The notes under the pieces are model-generated. The model made no database searches. It was given only the letters and a program-made list of their open reading frames with translations, and was not told the origin of the DNA. A stretch of DNA of 64,000 bases from Euryarchaeota archaeon UBA24 (GTDB taxonomy: Archaea; Halobacteriota; Halobacteria; Halobacteriales; Hikarchaeaceae). A program made the translations under genes and the position numbers. The stretch is from NCBI GenBank assembly GCA_002503845.1, contig DASO01000010.1, forward strand, positions 122,935 through 186,934, read 5' to 3'. Positions 37,609 to 47,173 of the stretch are shown one piece after another. Positions within the stretch are counted from its first letter, which is position 1. Every line of letters begins with the position of its first letter.

Positions 37609-38974
37609 ATTTGGGACAGATGGGTGGAGGGCGACTCTCGATATTTTTACAGCAGAGAGAGTTAATTTAGTAGGGGAAGCGATTGTGTCTTATGTTAGGT
37701 CTGTCGGTCTCGAAAAAAAACCAATAATAATTGTGCATGACGCCAGGGAATCATCTCCAATTTTTGTCAAGGGGTTATATGAAAAAATGACTCAATTGGG
37801 TCAAAATGTAATATGCGGAGATAGGGACTATCCAACTCCAATGGCTGCGTGGACAGTTGTGGATAGAGACCTTGCAGGTGCCATTGTGATAACTGCTTCC
37901 CACAATCCACCAGAATATAATGGGATAAAATTCATACCGGCAGACGGAGCTCCGGCCCTTCCAGAAGTAACTACAGAGCTAGAGAAATATTTAATGAATC
38001 CAAACAGCGTGCTGAAAGGAGGAGGAAAGGTGGAAGTGGTAGATTTTATGGGGCCATATGTCAAACATGTCAAGGGGCTAGTTGGAACGGACCTCAAAGG
38101 GTTGGAGGTTGTATATGATGCTATGCATGGTAGTGGAAGGGGGATTACAGATGAAATCCTTAGAGAATCGGGGGCAAATGTTAAATCGATAAGAGATTAT
38201 TTGGATCCTACATTCGGTGGAACTCCACCAGAACCAAAATCCGAAAATCTAGAGTTGCTGGTTGGGTCTATTCAAAGTGGAGAAGGAGATATTGGAATTG
38301 CTAATGATGGGGATGCAGACCGGGTGGCGGTTGTGACCCCGCGAAGAGGGTGTCTTGATGGAAATTTGTTATTTGCAGTGCTTTATGAATATTTACTTGA
38401 AAGAGATACAGGTCCCGCAATTCGAACGGTTTCGACGACGTACTTAATTGATAAAATAGCAGAATTCCATGATGAATCAGTAGTTGAAGTTCCAGTGGGT
38501 TTTAAATGGGTTGCCCAAGCTATGAAAACTCACTCGGCCTTATTTGGGGGAGAAGACTCGGGTGGTTTTTCTATGAAAGGACATGTTAGAGAAAAAGATG
38601 GTATTTTAATTGCTCAGTTAGCGGCCTCGGCAGAAGTAGAAAGGTCATTGGATGAAAGAGTGGATTTAATTTTAGAAAGGCATGGTGAAGTTCACAATCT
38701 AACGCAAAATATAGTTTGCCAAGAATCAAAGAAAAAAGAAGTACTGAATAAAATTCATCAGGTCGTGGGGGATGAATTTTCAGGGGTTAAAATAAAACAG
38801 ATTAATGCTATCGATGGGGTTAAAATTTTATTAGTAGATGGATCATGGATTCTCCTACGACCTAGTGGTACAGAGCCAAAAATGCGCATATATACAGAGG
38901 GAAATAGCAAGCACAGGGTTGAAGAATTGGTGAGGGCGGGGGAAGAGTTGATCAATGAATTAATAGGATCCTAG
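37595..38974 (+). CDS. Phosphoglucomutase/phosphomannomutase family protein
   Basis: Alpha-D-phosphohexomutase of 459 residues. Phosphoserine loop VITASHNPPEYNG (about 98-110), metal-binding DGDADR in ANDGDADRVAV (about 233-243), sugar-binding GGEDSGGF, and the phosphate-binding RPSGTEPKMRIY near the C-terminus are all present. The substrate could be mannose, glucose or glucosamine phosphate; family members in Archaea vary, so I do not choose. The 3' end overlaps the convergent GNAT gene by 15 bp. Confidence 0.92.
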   Translation: MEQIKFGTDGWRATLDIFTAERVNLVGEAIVSYVRSVGLEKKPIIIVHDARESSPIFVKGLYEKMTQLGQNVICGDRDYPTPMAAWTVVDRDLAGAIVITASHNPPEYNGIKFIPADGAPALPEVTTELEKYLMNPNSVLKGGGKVEVVDFMGPYVKHVKGLVGTDLKGLEVVYDAMHGSGRGITDEILRESGANVKSIRDYLDPTFGGTPPEPKSENLELLVGSIQSGEGDIGIANDGDADRVAVVTPRRGCLDGNLLFAVLYEYLLERDTGPAIRTVSTTYLIDKIAEFHDESVVEVPVGFKWVAQAMKTHSALFGGEDSGGFSMKGHVREKDGILIAQLAASAEVERSLDERVDLILERHGEVHNLTQNIVCQESKKKEVLNKIHQVVGDEFSGVKIKQINAIDGVKILLVDGSWILLRPSGTEPKMRIYTEGNSKHRVEELVRAGEELINELIGS

Positions 38975-39364
38975 GTATCTTCCATCTGTTTTAGATGAAA
39001 TTGAAAATCCTAATTTTTGGTAGAATTGCAGAGATTCCTTATCGAATTCGGCGATGAGAGGTTTGTTTGAGTTCTTAGCGGCAGTTTTCACGAGAGCGGA
39101 TCCAATTCCTTGATCACGGCGCTTGGATCTAACGGCAATCACTTCTATAGTATTCCCAGTAGATACGAGAATGCCAAGAATCGTTTCGGAGGACTCTGCT
39201 ACTAGAACTTCTTTAGAAGAGATTCTACTTTGAACGATTTTCAAGTCTAGTTGGAGCATAGATCCATCAATTATATTCATAACAGAAGGTAGATCGGGGA
39301 TGGTGGCACTTCGGATGTTGAATCTACTGTATTCCACAAGAGCAGTATGTAAGTTGCAGGACAA
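38960..39364 (-). CDS. GNAT-family N-acetyltransferase
   Basis: About 134 residues with the acetyl-CoA pyrophosphate loop RRDQGIGSAL (R/Q-x-x-G-x-G) and the terminal FYQKLGF segment typical of GNAT proteins. The acceptor is unknown. The only starts are non-ATG (TTG 39364 or GTG 39337). It is 12 bp downstream of the SAMP gene, so probably the second gene of that operon. Confidence 0.8.
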   Translation of the reverse strand: MSCNLHTALVEYSRFNIRSATIPDLPSVMNIIDGSMLQLDLKIVQSRISSKEVLVAESSETILGILVSTGNTIEVIAVRSKRRDQGIGSALVKTAAKNSNKPLIAEFDKESLQFYQKLGFSISSKTDGRYLGSY

Positions 39365-39376
39365 AGGTTTACTGAA

Positions 39377-39619
39377 TTAACCCCCACTGAGGACCGTTAA
39401 TAATTTAGAATGAGCAGCAGTGACAGGGGAATCATGAGGTATAGGGATCCCATCTACCAATATTACAACTTCATTTGGAGATATGCCTATGTCTCGTAAT
39501 AAGTCGACATATGTCTGGTTGGAAACATCAAACTCATGGGTGTCTCCACCTACAATTGAAAGTGTTGCTTTCACATAGTTTTTAGAATATCGATTGATTT
39601 TAGAGTATCGACTTTCCAC
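39377..39619 (-). CDS. samp2: SAMP2-like ubiquitin-fold modifier (ThiS/MoaD superfamily)
   Basis: Beta-grasp protein ending in Gly-Gly, required for activation by an E1 and for transfer to protein lysines or use as sulfur carrier. The core is VVILVDGIPIPHDSP followed by LTVLSGG. In Haloferax SAMP2 has 66 residues and lies next to rfcS; the same neighbourhood occurs here. The frame opens at ATG 39619 (80 residues), but a GTG at 39574 would give 65 residues, matches the family N-terminus, and has a TAAAAT-like element ~25 nt upstream. I keep the longer frame as the boundary and regard the GTG as equally likely. Confidence 0.88.
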   Translation of the reverse strand: MESRYSKINRYSKNYVKATLSIVGGDTHEFDVSNQTYVDLLRDIGISPNEVVILVDGIPIPHDSPVTAAHSKLLTVLSGG

Positions 39620-39652
39620 GGGGTTTAAGATTGGGAAAGACGTCGAGAGAGC

Positions 39653-40621
39653 ATGGATGATACTACCTCACCTGCGAAGGAGGGGATATGGATTGAAAAA
39701 TACAGACCTAGATCACTATCGCAAATTGTTGGTCAAGAGGCGATAACCTCGAGGTTAAAAGGTTATGTTGAGAAAAAAGACCTACCGCACCTACTTTTTT
39801 CGGGTCCCGCGGGGGTGGGTAAAACGACGAGCTCTGTCGCTATTGCCCAAGAGATATATGGAGAGAAATGGAAGGAAAATTTTCTTGAACTTAATGCATC
39901 TGATGAGAGAGGAATTGACGTTGTTAGGAATAGAATAAAGAATTTTGCCCGGTCTTCTTTTGGGAAATATGACTACAAGATCATATTCCTTGATGAAGCA
40001 GATTCACTAACCAAAGATGCTCAAAGTGCTTTGAGAAGAACAATGGAACAATTTTCTCATAATACTAGGTTTATACTATCATGTAATTATTCCAATAGAA
40101 TCATTGATCCAATTCAATCTAGATGTGCAGTATTTCGATTTCCACCATTATCGGATGAAGCCATATCAGAGAAGGTGAGAGAAATCGCAGGGGAAGAAGG
40201 AATAACGATTACAGAGGGGGGAGTGGGGGCAATTATATACGTATCCCAAGGGGACATGAGAAAGGCGATAAATTCACTTCAGGCTGCTTCAATAACAGGT
40301 GAAGAGGTTGAAGAAGATGGAGTGTATAAGACAGCCGCATCTGCAAGACCGGAGGACATACATTCGATGGTAGAAAAAGCACTAAGCGGAGATTTCATAG
40401 AAGCCAGAAAAATATTGGAAATATTGCTGATAGAAGGTGGAGTTTCGGGAGGCGATATAATAGATCAGATATATCGATCGGTGTGGGAATTCCAAGTGAA
40501 TAATGAGAATGCAGTGCTAATGATTGATAGAATTGGGGAAGCGGAATATAGGATTTCGGAAGGGGCAAGTGAGAGAATACAATTAGAGGCACTTCTTGCG
40601 GCTATATCGATGAAAAGTTAG
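39653..40621 (+). CDS. rfcS: Replication factor C small subunit
   Basis: AAA+ clamp-loader subunit loading PCNA in replication and repair. The 322 residues show Walker [10 protein letters not shown] (about 45-53), Walker [11 protein letters not shown], the sensor/arginine-finger SRC motif in QSRCAVFRF, and the C-terminal collar domain. EKYRP near the N-terminus is diagnostic. Start is ATG 39653, divergent from the SAMP gene by 33 bp. alaS follows 60 bp later. Confidence 0.97.
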   Translation: MDDTTSPAKEGIWIEKYRPRSLSQIVGQEAITSRLKGYVEKKDLPHLLFSGPAGVGKTTSSVAIAQEIYGEKWKENFLELNASDERGIDVVRNRIKNFARSSFGKYDYKIIFLDEADSLTKDAQSALRRTMEQFSHNTRFILSCNYSNRIIDPIQSRCAVFRFPPLSDEAISEKVREIAGEEGITITEGGVGAIIYVSQGDMRKAINSLQAASITGEEVEEDGVYKTAASARPEDIHSMVEKALSGDFIEARKILEILLIEGGVSGGDIIDQIYRSVWEFQVNNENAVLMIDRIGEAEYRISEGASERIQLEALLAAISMKS

Positions 40622-40681
40622 TAGAGAGAAAGGTGGCCAAGCCCGAAATCCTTTTGTTCGGATAGGCACGATACGGCCACA

Positions 40682-43450
40682 ATGAGTGATTTGGAGAAAG
40701 AATACTTCCTTGATTATTTTGAAAATGAGGGATTTTTTCGAAGAGAATGCAAAGGTTGTGGGGTATTCTTTTGGACAAGAAATGAATCTAGGCATAAATG
40801 TGGGGAATCCCCATGTGAAGAGTATAGTTTTATCGGGAATCCGGGGTTTAATAAGAAATACACAGTAGATGAAATGCGGGAGAAATTCCTCTCATTCTTT
40901 GAAGAGAATGATCATACGAGAATTGATCCATATCCTGTTGCAGCTAACAGATGGAGAGATGATGTATTGCTAACTCAGGCTTCCATATATGATTTCCAAC
41001 CTCTCGTCACTTCAGGAGAAGTTCCACCTCCTGCAAATCCATTGACAATAAGTCAGCCGTGCATAAGGATGCAAGATATCGACAATGTTGGCCGGACGGG
41101 CCGGCATACGATAGCTTTTGAGATGTTGGCTCATCATGCGTTTAATGTGCGGGAGGGAGGACCAGATGAGTTGGCATATAGTGGGAAAATTTATTGGAAG
41201 GATGAGACGGTTAGATATTGTGATGAATTTTTAAAGGAAATGGGTGCAGATCTACAGGAAGTAGTATACATAGAAGATCCATGGGTGGGTGGTGGAAATG
41301 CCGGGCCTGCTTTCGAAGTAGTATACAGAGGTCTAGAGTTGGCTACACTGGTATTTATGTCGCTTAAACTGGATTCGGAGGGAGAGTATGAGTTAAAAGA
41401 CGGGCAGTCATATTCCCCAATGCAAACGTATATCGTGGATACTGGTTATGGTTTGGAGAGATGGGCGTGGGTATCCCAAGGTACGTCTACAATTTATGAG
41501 GCCATCTATCCGGAAATGATAGAATTGCTCGCTGGAGATGTGGGAATAGAACATACTGAAGAAGAGAAGAAGCTATTGAATGGTGCATCTATGTTGGCTG
41601 GAGAACTAGATATAGATAAATCGAAAACATTTGAGATTGCGAGGGATAAAATTGCAGAAGAGCTGTCTGTTACGAGAGAAGAATTAGAACGACTGATGGC
41701 ACCCATGGAAGCAATATATGCCATTTCAGATCATTGTAGAGCATTGGCATTTATGCTAGGGGATGGAATAGTTCCATCGAATGTTGGAACGGGATATCTC
41801 GCGAGAATGGTTATTAGGAGGGCAGAGAGACTGTGTAGCTCAATCGGTGTGGAGATGAGATTGGAAGAGTTGATAGATATACAAGCAGAGAAAATTGGAT
41901 ACAATAACCGAGAAGTTATTAGGGATATTGTATGTGCAGAGATTGAAAGATATGGGGAAACTCTTGAGAGAGGATCTAGAAAAGTAGATCAAATCGGGAA
42001 AGATTATTCTAAGACAAGAGAATCGATACCAACTGAGAAATTAATTGAACTTTATGATTCTCATGGGATTCAGCCCGCGATGGTGAAGGAGATAGCAGAA
42101 GGGGTTGGGGCAATGGTGGAAATTCCTGATGATTTTTATTCTCTTGTTGCCGCAAGTCACGAGAAAAGACAAAGTAAAAAACAAACAAAAATAGAGAAAC
42201 TATCAAAGGTGAAAGAAAATATTCGTAAAACTAAAAGGTTGTACTATGACGATCAAACTCAAACTCATTTTGACGCAAAGGTAGTGGAAGTAATAGACAA
42301 CAAAGATGGATCGTTCGAATTGGTTTTGGATCAAACTTTGTTTTACCCTGAAGGGGGTGGACAGCCTTCAGATCTGGGAAATATATCAAGTGGTAAAGCA
42401 AAGGTGAGAGTGGTAGATGTGCAGACAGAGGGTGGAATTATTTTTCACAATGTCGATGGGAATATAAAAGTTGGAAGTGCGGTTAGAGGAGAGATTGATA
42501 GTGGAAGAAGACAGCGATTGATGCGGCATCACACCGCGACGCATATTCTGGTTCACTCAGCTAGGCAATTGCTAGGCGAACATATACGTCAGGCAGGGGC
42601 TCAGAAAGGAGTGGACAATTCCAGGATAGATATACAACATTATCGAAAATTAAGTAGAGAAAATATCAGAGATATCGAAGCGATTGCAAATAAAATTATT
42701 GTTGAGAACACGATGATAGAGCAGGAATGGCTTGACAGGCATGAAGCAGAACGACAACATGGGTTTGATTTATACCAAGGAGGAATACCGAAAGGGGTAG
42801 ATATCAGATTGATTCATGTTGCAGGGGATGTGCAAGCTTGCGCAGGGACACATGTGAAGAGAACAGGAGACATAGGGATTATTAAGATAGTGAATACAGA
42901 GAGGATTCAGGATGGTGTTGAGAGAATAATTTTTGCAGCAGGGGATGCTGCGTTGGTAGAGATACAAAGGACAGAGGACATATTGGTAGAAAGTGCAGAT
43001 ATGCTGAATATATCTCCTGCAGAGGTTCCCAAAACAACGCAACGATTTTTTGAAGAATGGAAAGAAAGAGGAAAATACATAGATAATTTGAGACGCGAAG
43101 TGGCTAAAAATCGTGGCGGAGAGGGGGCAAAAGAAATCGAGATAAATGGCTTAATAGTGGTGATTCAGAGGATTGACACAGATATGGAGCAGCTCAGGGA
43201 GATTGCGAATGCAATAGTAGAGGAAGGAAAGGTTGCAGTATTGGGCAGTGGGGATCGTGGGGCAAAAATGGTTGTGGCAGTGCCAACTGGTGGGGAGCTG
43301 AATGCAGGGAAAATATTGAATGGTTTAGCAGAAATGATAGGAGGAAAAGGAGGAGGTTCAGCAGAATTTGCGCAGGGTGGAGGACCAGAGGTTGATAAAC
43401 TCGATCTAGCGCTAGAATCAGTAGAGGATCTAATAGCCTCAAGCGACTAG
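40682..43450 (+). CDS. alaS: Alanyl-tRNA synthetase
   Basis: Class II enzyme charging tRNA-Ala; 922 residues. The archaeal-type N-terminal zinc-like segment (CKGCGVFF ... HKCGESPC), catalytic domain, tRNA-recognition domain, editing domain with [11 protein letters not shown] (about 617-627) and [10 protein letters not shown] (about 720), and a glycine-rich DHHA1/C-Ala tail ([14 protein letters not shown]) are all visible. Start is the ATG at 40682. It continues the order samp-rfcS-alaS known from haloarchaea. Confidence 0.97.
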   Translation: MSDLEKEYFLDYFENEGFFRRECKGCGVFFWTRNESRHKCGESPCEEYSFIGNPGFNKKYTVDEMREKFLSFFEENDHTRIDPYPVAANRWRDDVLLTQASIYDFQPLVTSGEVPPPANPLTISQPCIRMQDIDNVGRTGRHTIAFEMLAHHAFNVREGGPDELAYSGKIYWKDETVRYCDEFLKEMGADLQEVVYIEDPWVGGGNAGPAFEVVYRGLELATLVFMSLKLDSEGEYELKDGQSYSPMQTYIVDTGYGLERWAWVSQGTSTIYEAIYPEMIELLAGDVGIEHTEEEKKLLNGASMLAGELDIDKSKTFEIARDKIAEELSVTREELERLMAPMEAIYAISDHCRALAFMLGDGIVPSNVGTGYLARMVIRRAERLCSSIGVEMRLEELIDIQAEKIGYNNREVIRDIVCAEIERYGETLERGSRKVDQIGKDYSKTRESIPTEKLIELYDSHGIQPAMVKEIAEGVGAMVEIPDDFYSLVAASHEKRQSKKQTKIEKLSKVKENIRKTKRLYYDDQTQTHFDAKVVEVIDNKDGSFELVLDQTLFYPEGGGQPSDLGNISSGKAKVRVVDVQTEGGIIFHNVDGNIKVGSAVRGEIDSGRRQRLMRHHTATHILVHSARQLLGEHIRQAGAQKGVDNSRIDIQHYRKLSRENIRDIEAIANKIIVENTMIEQEWLDRHEAERQHGFDLYQGGIPKGVDIRLIHVAGDVQACAGTHVKRTGDIGIIKIVNTERIQDGVERIIFAAGDAALVEIQRTEDILVESADMLNISPAEVPKTTQRFFEEWKERGKYIDNLRREVAKNRGGEGAKEIEINGLIVVIQRIDTDMEQLREIANAIVEEGKVAVLGSGDRGAKMVVAVPTGGELNAGKILNGLAEMIGGKGGGSAEFAQGGGPEVDKLDLALESVEDLIASSD

Positions 43451-43478
43451 TTTGCAAATTACTTTTTCGGATTGATTA

Positions 43479-43583
43479 CGAACACGACGGGAGTTGAACC
43501 CGCGACCATCGGATGACTCCCCCCAACACTATGCGTGAAGAGGATAGAAGTCCGACGCTCTGTCCAGGCTGAGCTACGTGTCC
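43479..43583 (-). tRNA. tRNA-Arg(UCU) with a 30-nt intron
   Basis: On the minus strand the acceptor stem GGACACG (43583-43577) pairs with CGTGTTC next to discriminator G (43479); one G-T pair occurs. D-arm GCTC/GAGC, anticodon stem TCGGA/TCCGA and T-arm GCGGG/CCCGT all form. The anticodon is TCT (43548-43546). An intron of 30 nt (43515-43544) interrupts the loop after position 37, the canonical site cut by archaeal splicing endonuclease. CCA is not encoded. Confidence 0.93.
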
Positions 43584-43674
43584 TATGCTTACTAGTGCTT
43601 TCAAGGAACAAAAATTGCAGGGTTCAATGTCGGTAAGTACGAGACATTAAGCTCGTACAAAATAAAATAGTATT

Positions 43675-44205
43675 ATGGAGATAATTGGAATAGTTGGACT
43701 TCCAGGAAGTGGGAAAACAGAGATATCCAATTATGCTCAGGAGAAGGATATACCAGTCATATCGATGGGCGACGTTATTCGAAGGGAATGTTTAGAGAGA
43801 GGATTGGAACCAGCAGACCACCACGGGGAAATTGCAAAGAAACTTCGGGAAGAGTTAGGAAGGGATGCAATAGCTAAGTTGACTATTCCTCTAGTGCAGG
43901 AAGCGATAGGAAAAGGAAAAGGGGCAGTAATAGATGGAATAAGATCGGGAGATGAAGCGAAAGCATTTAGAAGGGAATTTGGAAAAAAATTCAAACTATT
44001 GAAAATCGAATCTCCATTTGAATTGCGTTTGAAGAGGATTGGAGAACGGGGGAGAGATAATCCTGAAGTAGAAACGCTAGAACAAAGGGACGATAGAGAA
44101 TTGGGATTTGGTTTAGGGGAGGCGATAGAGAGTGCAGAGATTGGGATAGAGAATATAGGAACGATTGAAGAATTGCGTTTGGAGATTTCAAAACTGATTA
44201 GGTGA
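43675..44205 (+). CDS. UPF0200 nucleotide-kinase-like P-loop protein
   Basis: 176 residues with Walker A GLPGSGKTEIS (about 8-18), SMGDVIRRE (about 30-38), and an adenylate-kinase-like lid (ERGRDN...). This matches the archaeal UPF0200 family of predicted nucleotide or cofactor kinases; the substrate has not been established to my knowledge. An AT-rich element before the ATG (ACAAAATAAAATAG, ~43657-43670) may be the promoter. It converges on the MgtE-like gene with a 2-bp gap. Confidence 0.85.
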   Translation: MEIIGIVGLPGSGKTEISNYAQEKDIPVISMGDVIRRECLERGLEPADHHGEIAKKLREELGRDAIAKLTIPLVQEAIGKGKGAVIDGIRSGDEAKAFRREFGKKFKLLKIESPFELRLKRIGERGRDNPEVETLEQRDDRELGFGLGEAIESAEIGIENIGTIEELRLEISKLIR

Positions 44206-44207
44206 AA

Positions 44208-44768
44208 TCATATTAAGAAAAATATAGTGGTTAAAAGTACAAATATACCGAAAACGTCGCAAAGGTTGGTCACAGTGGGGATGACAACATCGTCGGGATC
44301 TAGGCGGAGTAGGTATGAAGAGTAAGTTGTAATTAAAGCAATTATGGCCGTGAAAATGGAAATTAGTATGCCACTGAAAGTGGTGATTAAAACTATTTGG
44401 AATAGCCCTAATAGAGGTTCAAAAACTATGGTTGAGACTACCCAGGTTATCGCGCCAATGAGAGGGAAAATGGTGATAGATAGGGCCATGGTAGAAAGGA
44501 TATTTCCAGTTAAGTGATAGTTACTAAATTTGAATTCCAGAAGCCCTAGATGGAATGCTGTAGAAAGTCTAGCAGAGAGGGTACTGCCAAGGCTTCCGGC
44601 AGTTCCTATGATAACAGGGACCAAAACCAATAATGAAGGATATTGGAAGAGAGTGGACTCAAAAGAGGACAAAACTAGTCCCATGGCGATCTCTATAGAA
44701 GTAAGGACTGCTAAAACAGGTAACATTGTTTTAGTGATAGATCGCATAGACCATGTCATATCAGCCAC
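44208..44768 (-). CDS. MgtE-like membrane domain, second half
   Basis: 186 residues with about five membrane helices. The conserved SLC41/MgtE channel-domain pattern is seen in VPVIIGTAGSLGSTLSARLST and LDPDDVVIPTVTNLCDVFG, where the Asp residues line the ion path. It lacks the cytoplasmic N and CBS domains of full MgtE. Its start overlaps the preceding MgtE-like gene by 8 bp, so the two probably form one heterodimeric Mg2+/divalent-cation transporter. Its final hydrophobic segment runs to the stop. Confidence 0.85.
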   Translation of the reverse strand: MADMTWSMRSITKTMLPVLAVLTSIEIAMGLVLSSFESTLFQYPSLLVLVPVIIGTAGSLGSTLSARLSTAFHLGLLEFKFSNYHLTGNILSTMALSITIFPLIGAITWVVSTIVFEPLLGLFQIVLITTFSGILISIFTAIIALITTYSSYLLRLDPDDVVIPTVTNLCDVFGIFVLLTTIFFLI

Positions 44769-45342
44769 CCCCCATAATTATTCGGACTGCGAGGAGTAGA
44801 AATGAGAGTCCAAAGATGTCACCTATAGTTGCAACCAGAGGTCCTACAATAGTATCAGGATTCAGTCCATTTCGGTAGGCAGTGAAAATAACAGATATGA
44901 CAGCAGTTATAAGCACGACTCCAGAGAATATTCCTGCTATCAATGCTATTGAAAGCAAAATGCCTAGAGGTGCGACTGGTTCGAATAGGAAAGTGAGTAA
45001 AAAGTAGGCGAAAATTGCCCCGATCGCTGCTGCAGATAACGCATTGATAAATGATGCAAAAACTACAGCTTTGATTCTATGATCTGAAAAAGAAATTTTT
45101 GGTTCTATGAGGCCCTGGTGGAGTCCTGTTGAAATTCGTGCTCCAAGAGACCCATAGACATTCCCCCTTATTGCTAGAAGGGCAGGGACCAATACTAGTA
45201 GTCCAGGGATTGCCTGCAACTCTGCTTTCATACCTCCAAGAATCAATCCTGCGATGATCCCACCAAGACTACTTAGAACGAGAGCAGGAAGACCCTCAAA
45301 ATAGGCTTGAGTGGTGAGTTTCCGGAGGTTCATGTGGGTCAT
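44761..45342 (-). CDS. MgtE-like membrane domain, first half
   Basis: 193 residues and about five membrane helices, with VLVPALLAIRGNVYGSLGARIST and LNPDTIVGPLVATIGDIFG at positions equivalent to those of the downstream paralog. The pair is thus a tandem duplication of a single SLC41 domain, as seen in haloarchaea. No CBS domain is present for magnesium sensing, so regulation must differ from bacterial MgtE. Start ATG at 45342. Confidence 0.85.
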   Translation of the reverse strand: MTHMNLRKLTTQAYFEGLPALVLSSLGGIIAGLILGGMKAELQAIPGLLVLVPALLAIRGNVYGSLGARISTGLHQGLIEPKISFSDHRIKAVVFASFINALSAAAIGAIFAYFLLTFLFEPVAPLGILLSIALIAGIFSGVVLITAVISVIFTAYRNGLNPDTIVGPLVATIGDIFGLSFLLLAVRIIMGGG

Positions 45343-45421
45343 CTCCTTCTAACATATTATCCAAGAAGGGGTGGGGAATGTTAAAACGGCACCGTATTGC
45401 GATTTGAATGTAAAAATGGAA

Positions 45422-46798
45422 TTATCTGAATAAGTCTAGATGGTCCATTCCCCCTCCTTTCTGCATCCGTTTCATAAGACGTTTTAAATCACCTTGTCCA
45501 AGTCCTTGCATTTGTTTGATTCCCTTTTCCATATTTCTATGTTGAGAAAGTAGCTCTCTAACTTCGTCTTCGCTTGTGCCAGAGCCTCGAGAAATGCGTT
45601 CTATTCTACTAGCACCTATGGTGCGAGGATTTTTTAATTCAGAAGGTGTCATGGAGTTCATGATTATATCATAGGTTACCATTTTATCTTTCGTCAAATC
45701 AACTGCCTCAGTGGAAATTTTGTTCAGAGAACCCTTTCCGAGGCTAGGCATTAAATCAAGAATTTGGTCCAATGGGCCCATTTTATTCATGGCGCGCATT
45801 TGTCGGCGCATATCGAGAAGGGTGAATGGGCCTTTTAGCAGTGACATGGGGTCCCAATCTTCGTCTTCATCTGCAAATTCTTGCATGGCGCGCTCGAGTC
45901 TCTCTGTAAGTTGTCTTAGATCACCCATACCAAGTAATCGAGAAATGAATCCATTTGGTTCAAATCGGTCTATATCTTGGATAGTTTCTCCAGCGCCTAT
46001 GAAAGCGATAGAAGTATTTGTTTCGTGGATTGCAGTAAGTGCCCCTCCACCTTTTGCAGTACCATCAAATTTTGTTATGATAACGCCATCAATTCCTATT
46101 GCTTTGTGGAAGAGTTTTGCTTGGTCTTTTGCCCCTTGACCAAGGGCAGCATCAAGTATTAGAAGGGATCTATCGGGCTTGACGATGGATTCTATTTTTT
46201 GTAACTCGGTGATAAGATCATCTTCGAGGGCGTGCCTCCCTGCTGTATCGATGATTTGAATATCAGTGTGTTGCGTGGCTTCCATCCCAGACTGAAGTAT
46301 TTCGAATGGGTCTTTGGAACTAGAGTCGCCGTAGAATAGTACCTCGGCTTTTTCTGCCATTTGTTTTGTTTGATCATATGCACCAGGACGGAAGGTATCT
46401 GTTTGAATTATCGAAGAAGAAAGTCCTTTTGTAGAGAACCAACGAGCTAGTTTTGCCGCTGTTGTCGTTTTTCCAGATCCCTGCAATCCAACTAATAGTA
46501 TTTTTTGAGAACTAAGTGGAATATCAGAGCTATCTCCGATTAGATTAACAAGCTCTTCATATACTATTTTGAGAACGTGATCACTTGCAGATGCTCCAGG
46601 GGGTGGCTCCTGGTCACTAGCTCGTTCCCGAATGGAGTTGGAAAGAGACATGACTAGTTCGACGTCAACATCTGCCCCTAGAAGAGCTCTTTGGATATCT
46701 TTGATAACTTCACTTAATTCCTCTTGAGAAATACGTGATTTTCCTCGAAGTTTATCGAGAGATGCTCGTAGGGAATTTCCGAGATCGCCAAGTACCAT
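45422..46798 (-). CDS. srp54: Signal recognition particle GTPase SRP54 (Ffh)
   Basis: Binds signal peptides and 7S RNA and directs nascent proteins to the membrane. The 458 residues comprise the N domain (1-95), G domain with [10 protein letters not shown] (P-loop, about 108-117), DTAGRH and TKFDG, and a Met-rich M domain (about 300-440) with many MxxM motifs. The short C-terminus is archaeal. Its receptor ftsY lies 376 bp upstream on the same strand with a small zinc-ribbon gene in between. Confidence 0.97.
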   Translation of the reverse strand: MVLGDLGNSLRASLDKLRGKSRISQEELSEVIKDIQRALLGADVDVELVMSLSNSIRERASDQEPPPGASASDHVLKIVYEELVNLIGDSSDIPLSSQKILLVGLQGSGKTTTAAKLARWFSTKGLSSSIIQTDTFRPGAYDQTKQMAEKAEVLFYGDSSSKDPFEILQSGMEATQHTDIQIIDTAGRHALEDDLITELQKIESIVKPDRSLLILDAALGQGAKDQAKLFHKAIGIDGVIITKFDGTAKGGGALTAIHETNTSIAFIGAGETIQDIDRFEPNGFISRLLGMGDLRQLTERLERAMQEFADEDEDWDPMSLLKGPFTLLDMRRQMRAMNKMGPLDQILDLMPSLGKGSLNKISTEAVDLTKDKMVTYDIIMNSMTPSELKNPRTIGASRIERISRGSGTSEDEVRELLSQHRNMEKGIKQMQGLGQGDLKRLMKRMQKGGGMDHLDLFR

Positions 46799-46863
46799 CA
46801 GTAATGGTAGATGTCAGAACTTTAAATCATTATCAGTGTGAAAAATATACAGGAAAATCGAGA

Positions 46864-47097
46864 TTATTGTTTATGTGTGAAAATCATGGGAGACCCACTA
46901 GGAGTTGTAGTGATACAAAGGTTCATAGGCTCGTCTAGGTTGAGACTAGTCAGATCTTTTTTACAAATTAAGAGGTTGTGGAAAGGGTTGTCGCAGGATG
47001 GGCAGGCGATAGCAGTGGTATTTTGATATGTTTTTAAAGCAGCATTTTCATGCCGAGGTGTCAGGAAGGATAATAACTCCTCGAATTGAGTGGTCAT
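46864..47097 (-). CDS. Small zinc-ribbon-like protein (DUF7385-like)
   Basis: 77 residues with CPSCDNPF followed ~25 residues later by LCITTTPSGSP and a terminal FTHKQ. This spacing resembles small haloarchaeal proteins, annotated DUF7385 or 'flagella cluster' proteins, that also carry CPxC...PF and end in LCI...FTH. Function unknown. It occupies most of the gap between srp54 and ftsY, and its codon use resembles its neighbours. The ATG is at 47097; an AT-rich stretch lies upstream. Only one CxxC is complete, so metal binding may need a dimer. Confidence 0.65.
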   Translation of the reverse strand: MTTQFEELLSFLTPRHENAALKTYQNTTAIACPSCDNPFHNLLICKKDLTSLNLDEPMNLCITTTPSGSPMIFTHKQ

Positions 47098-47173
47098 GAT
47101 AGATAGATGGGTTGCGAAAAATAAATCATTTACTCTAAAACGCCATTACAAGAACTACCACATATATGAAGAT

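Noticed and set aside
45711-46139. 142-codon plus-strand frame inside srp54
   Set aside because: The opposite strand encodes an unmistakable SRP54 G/M domain.
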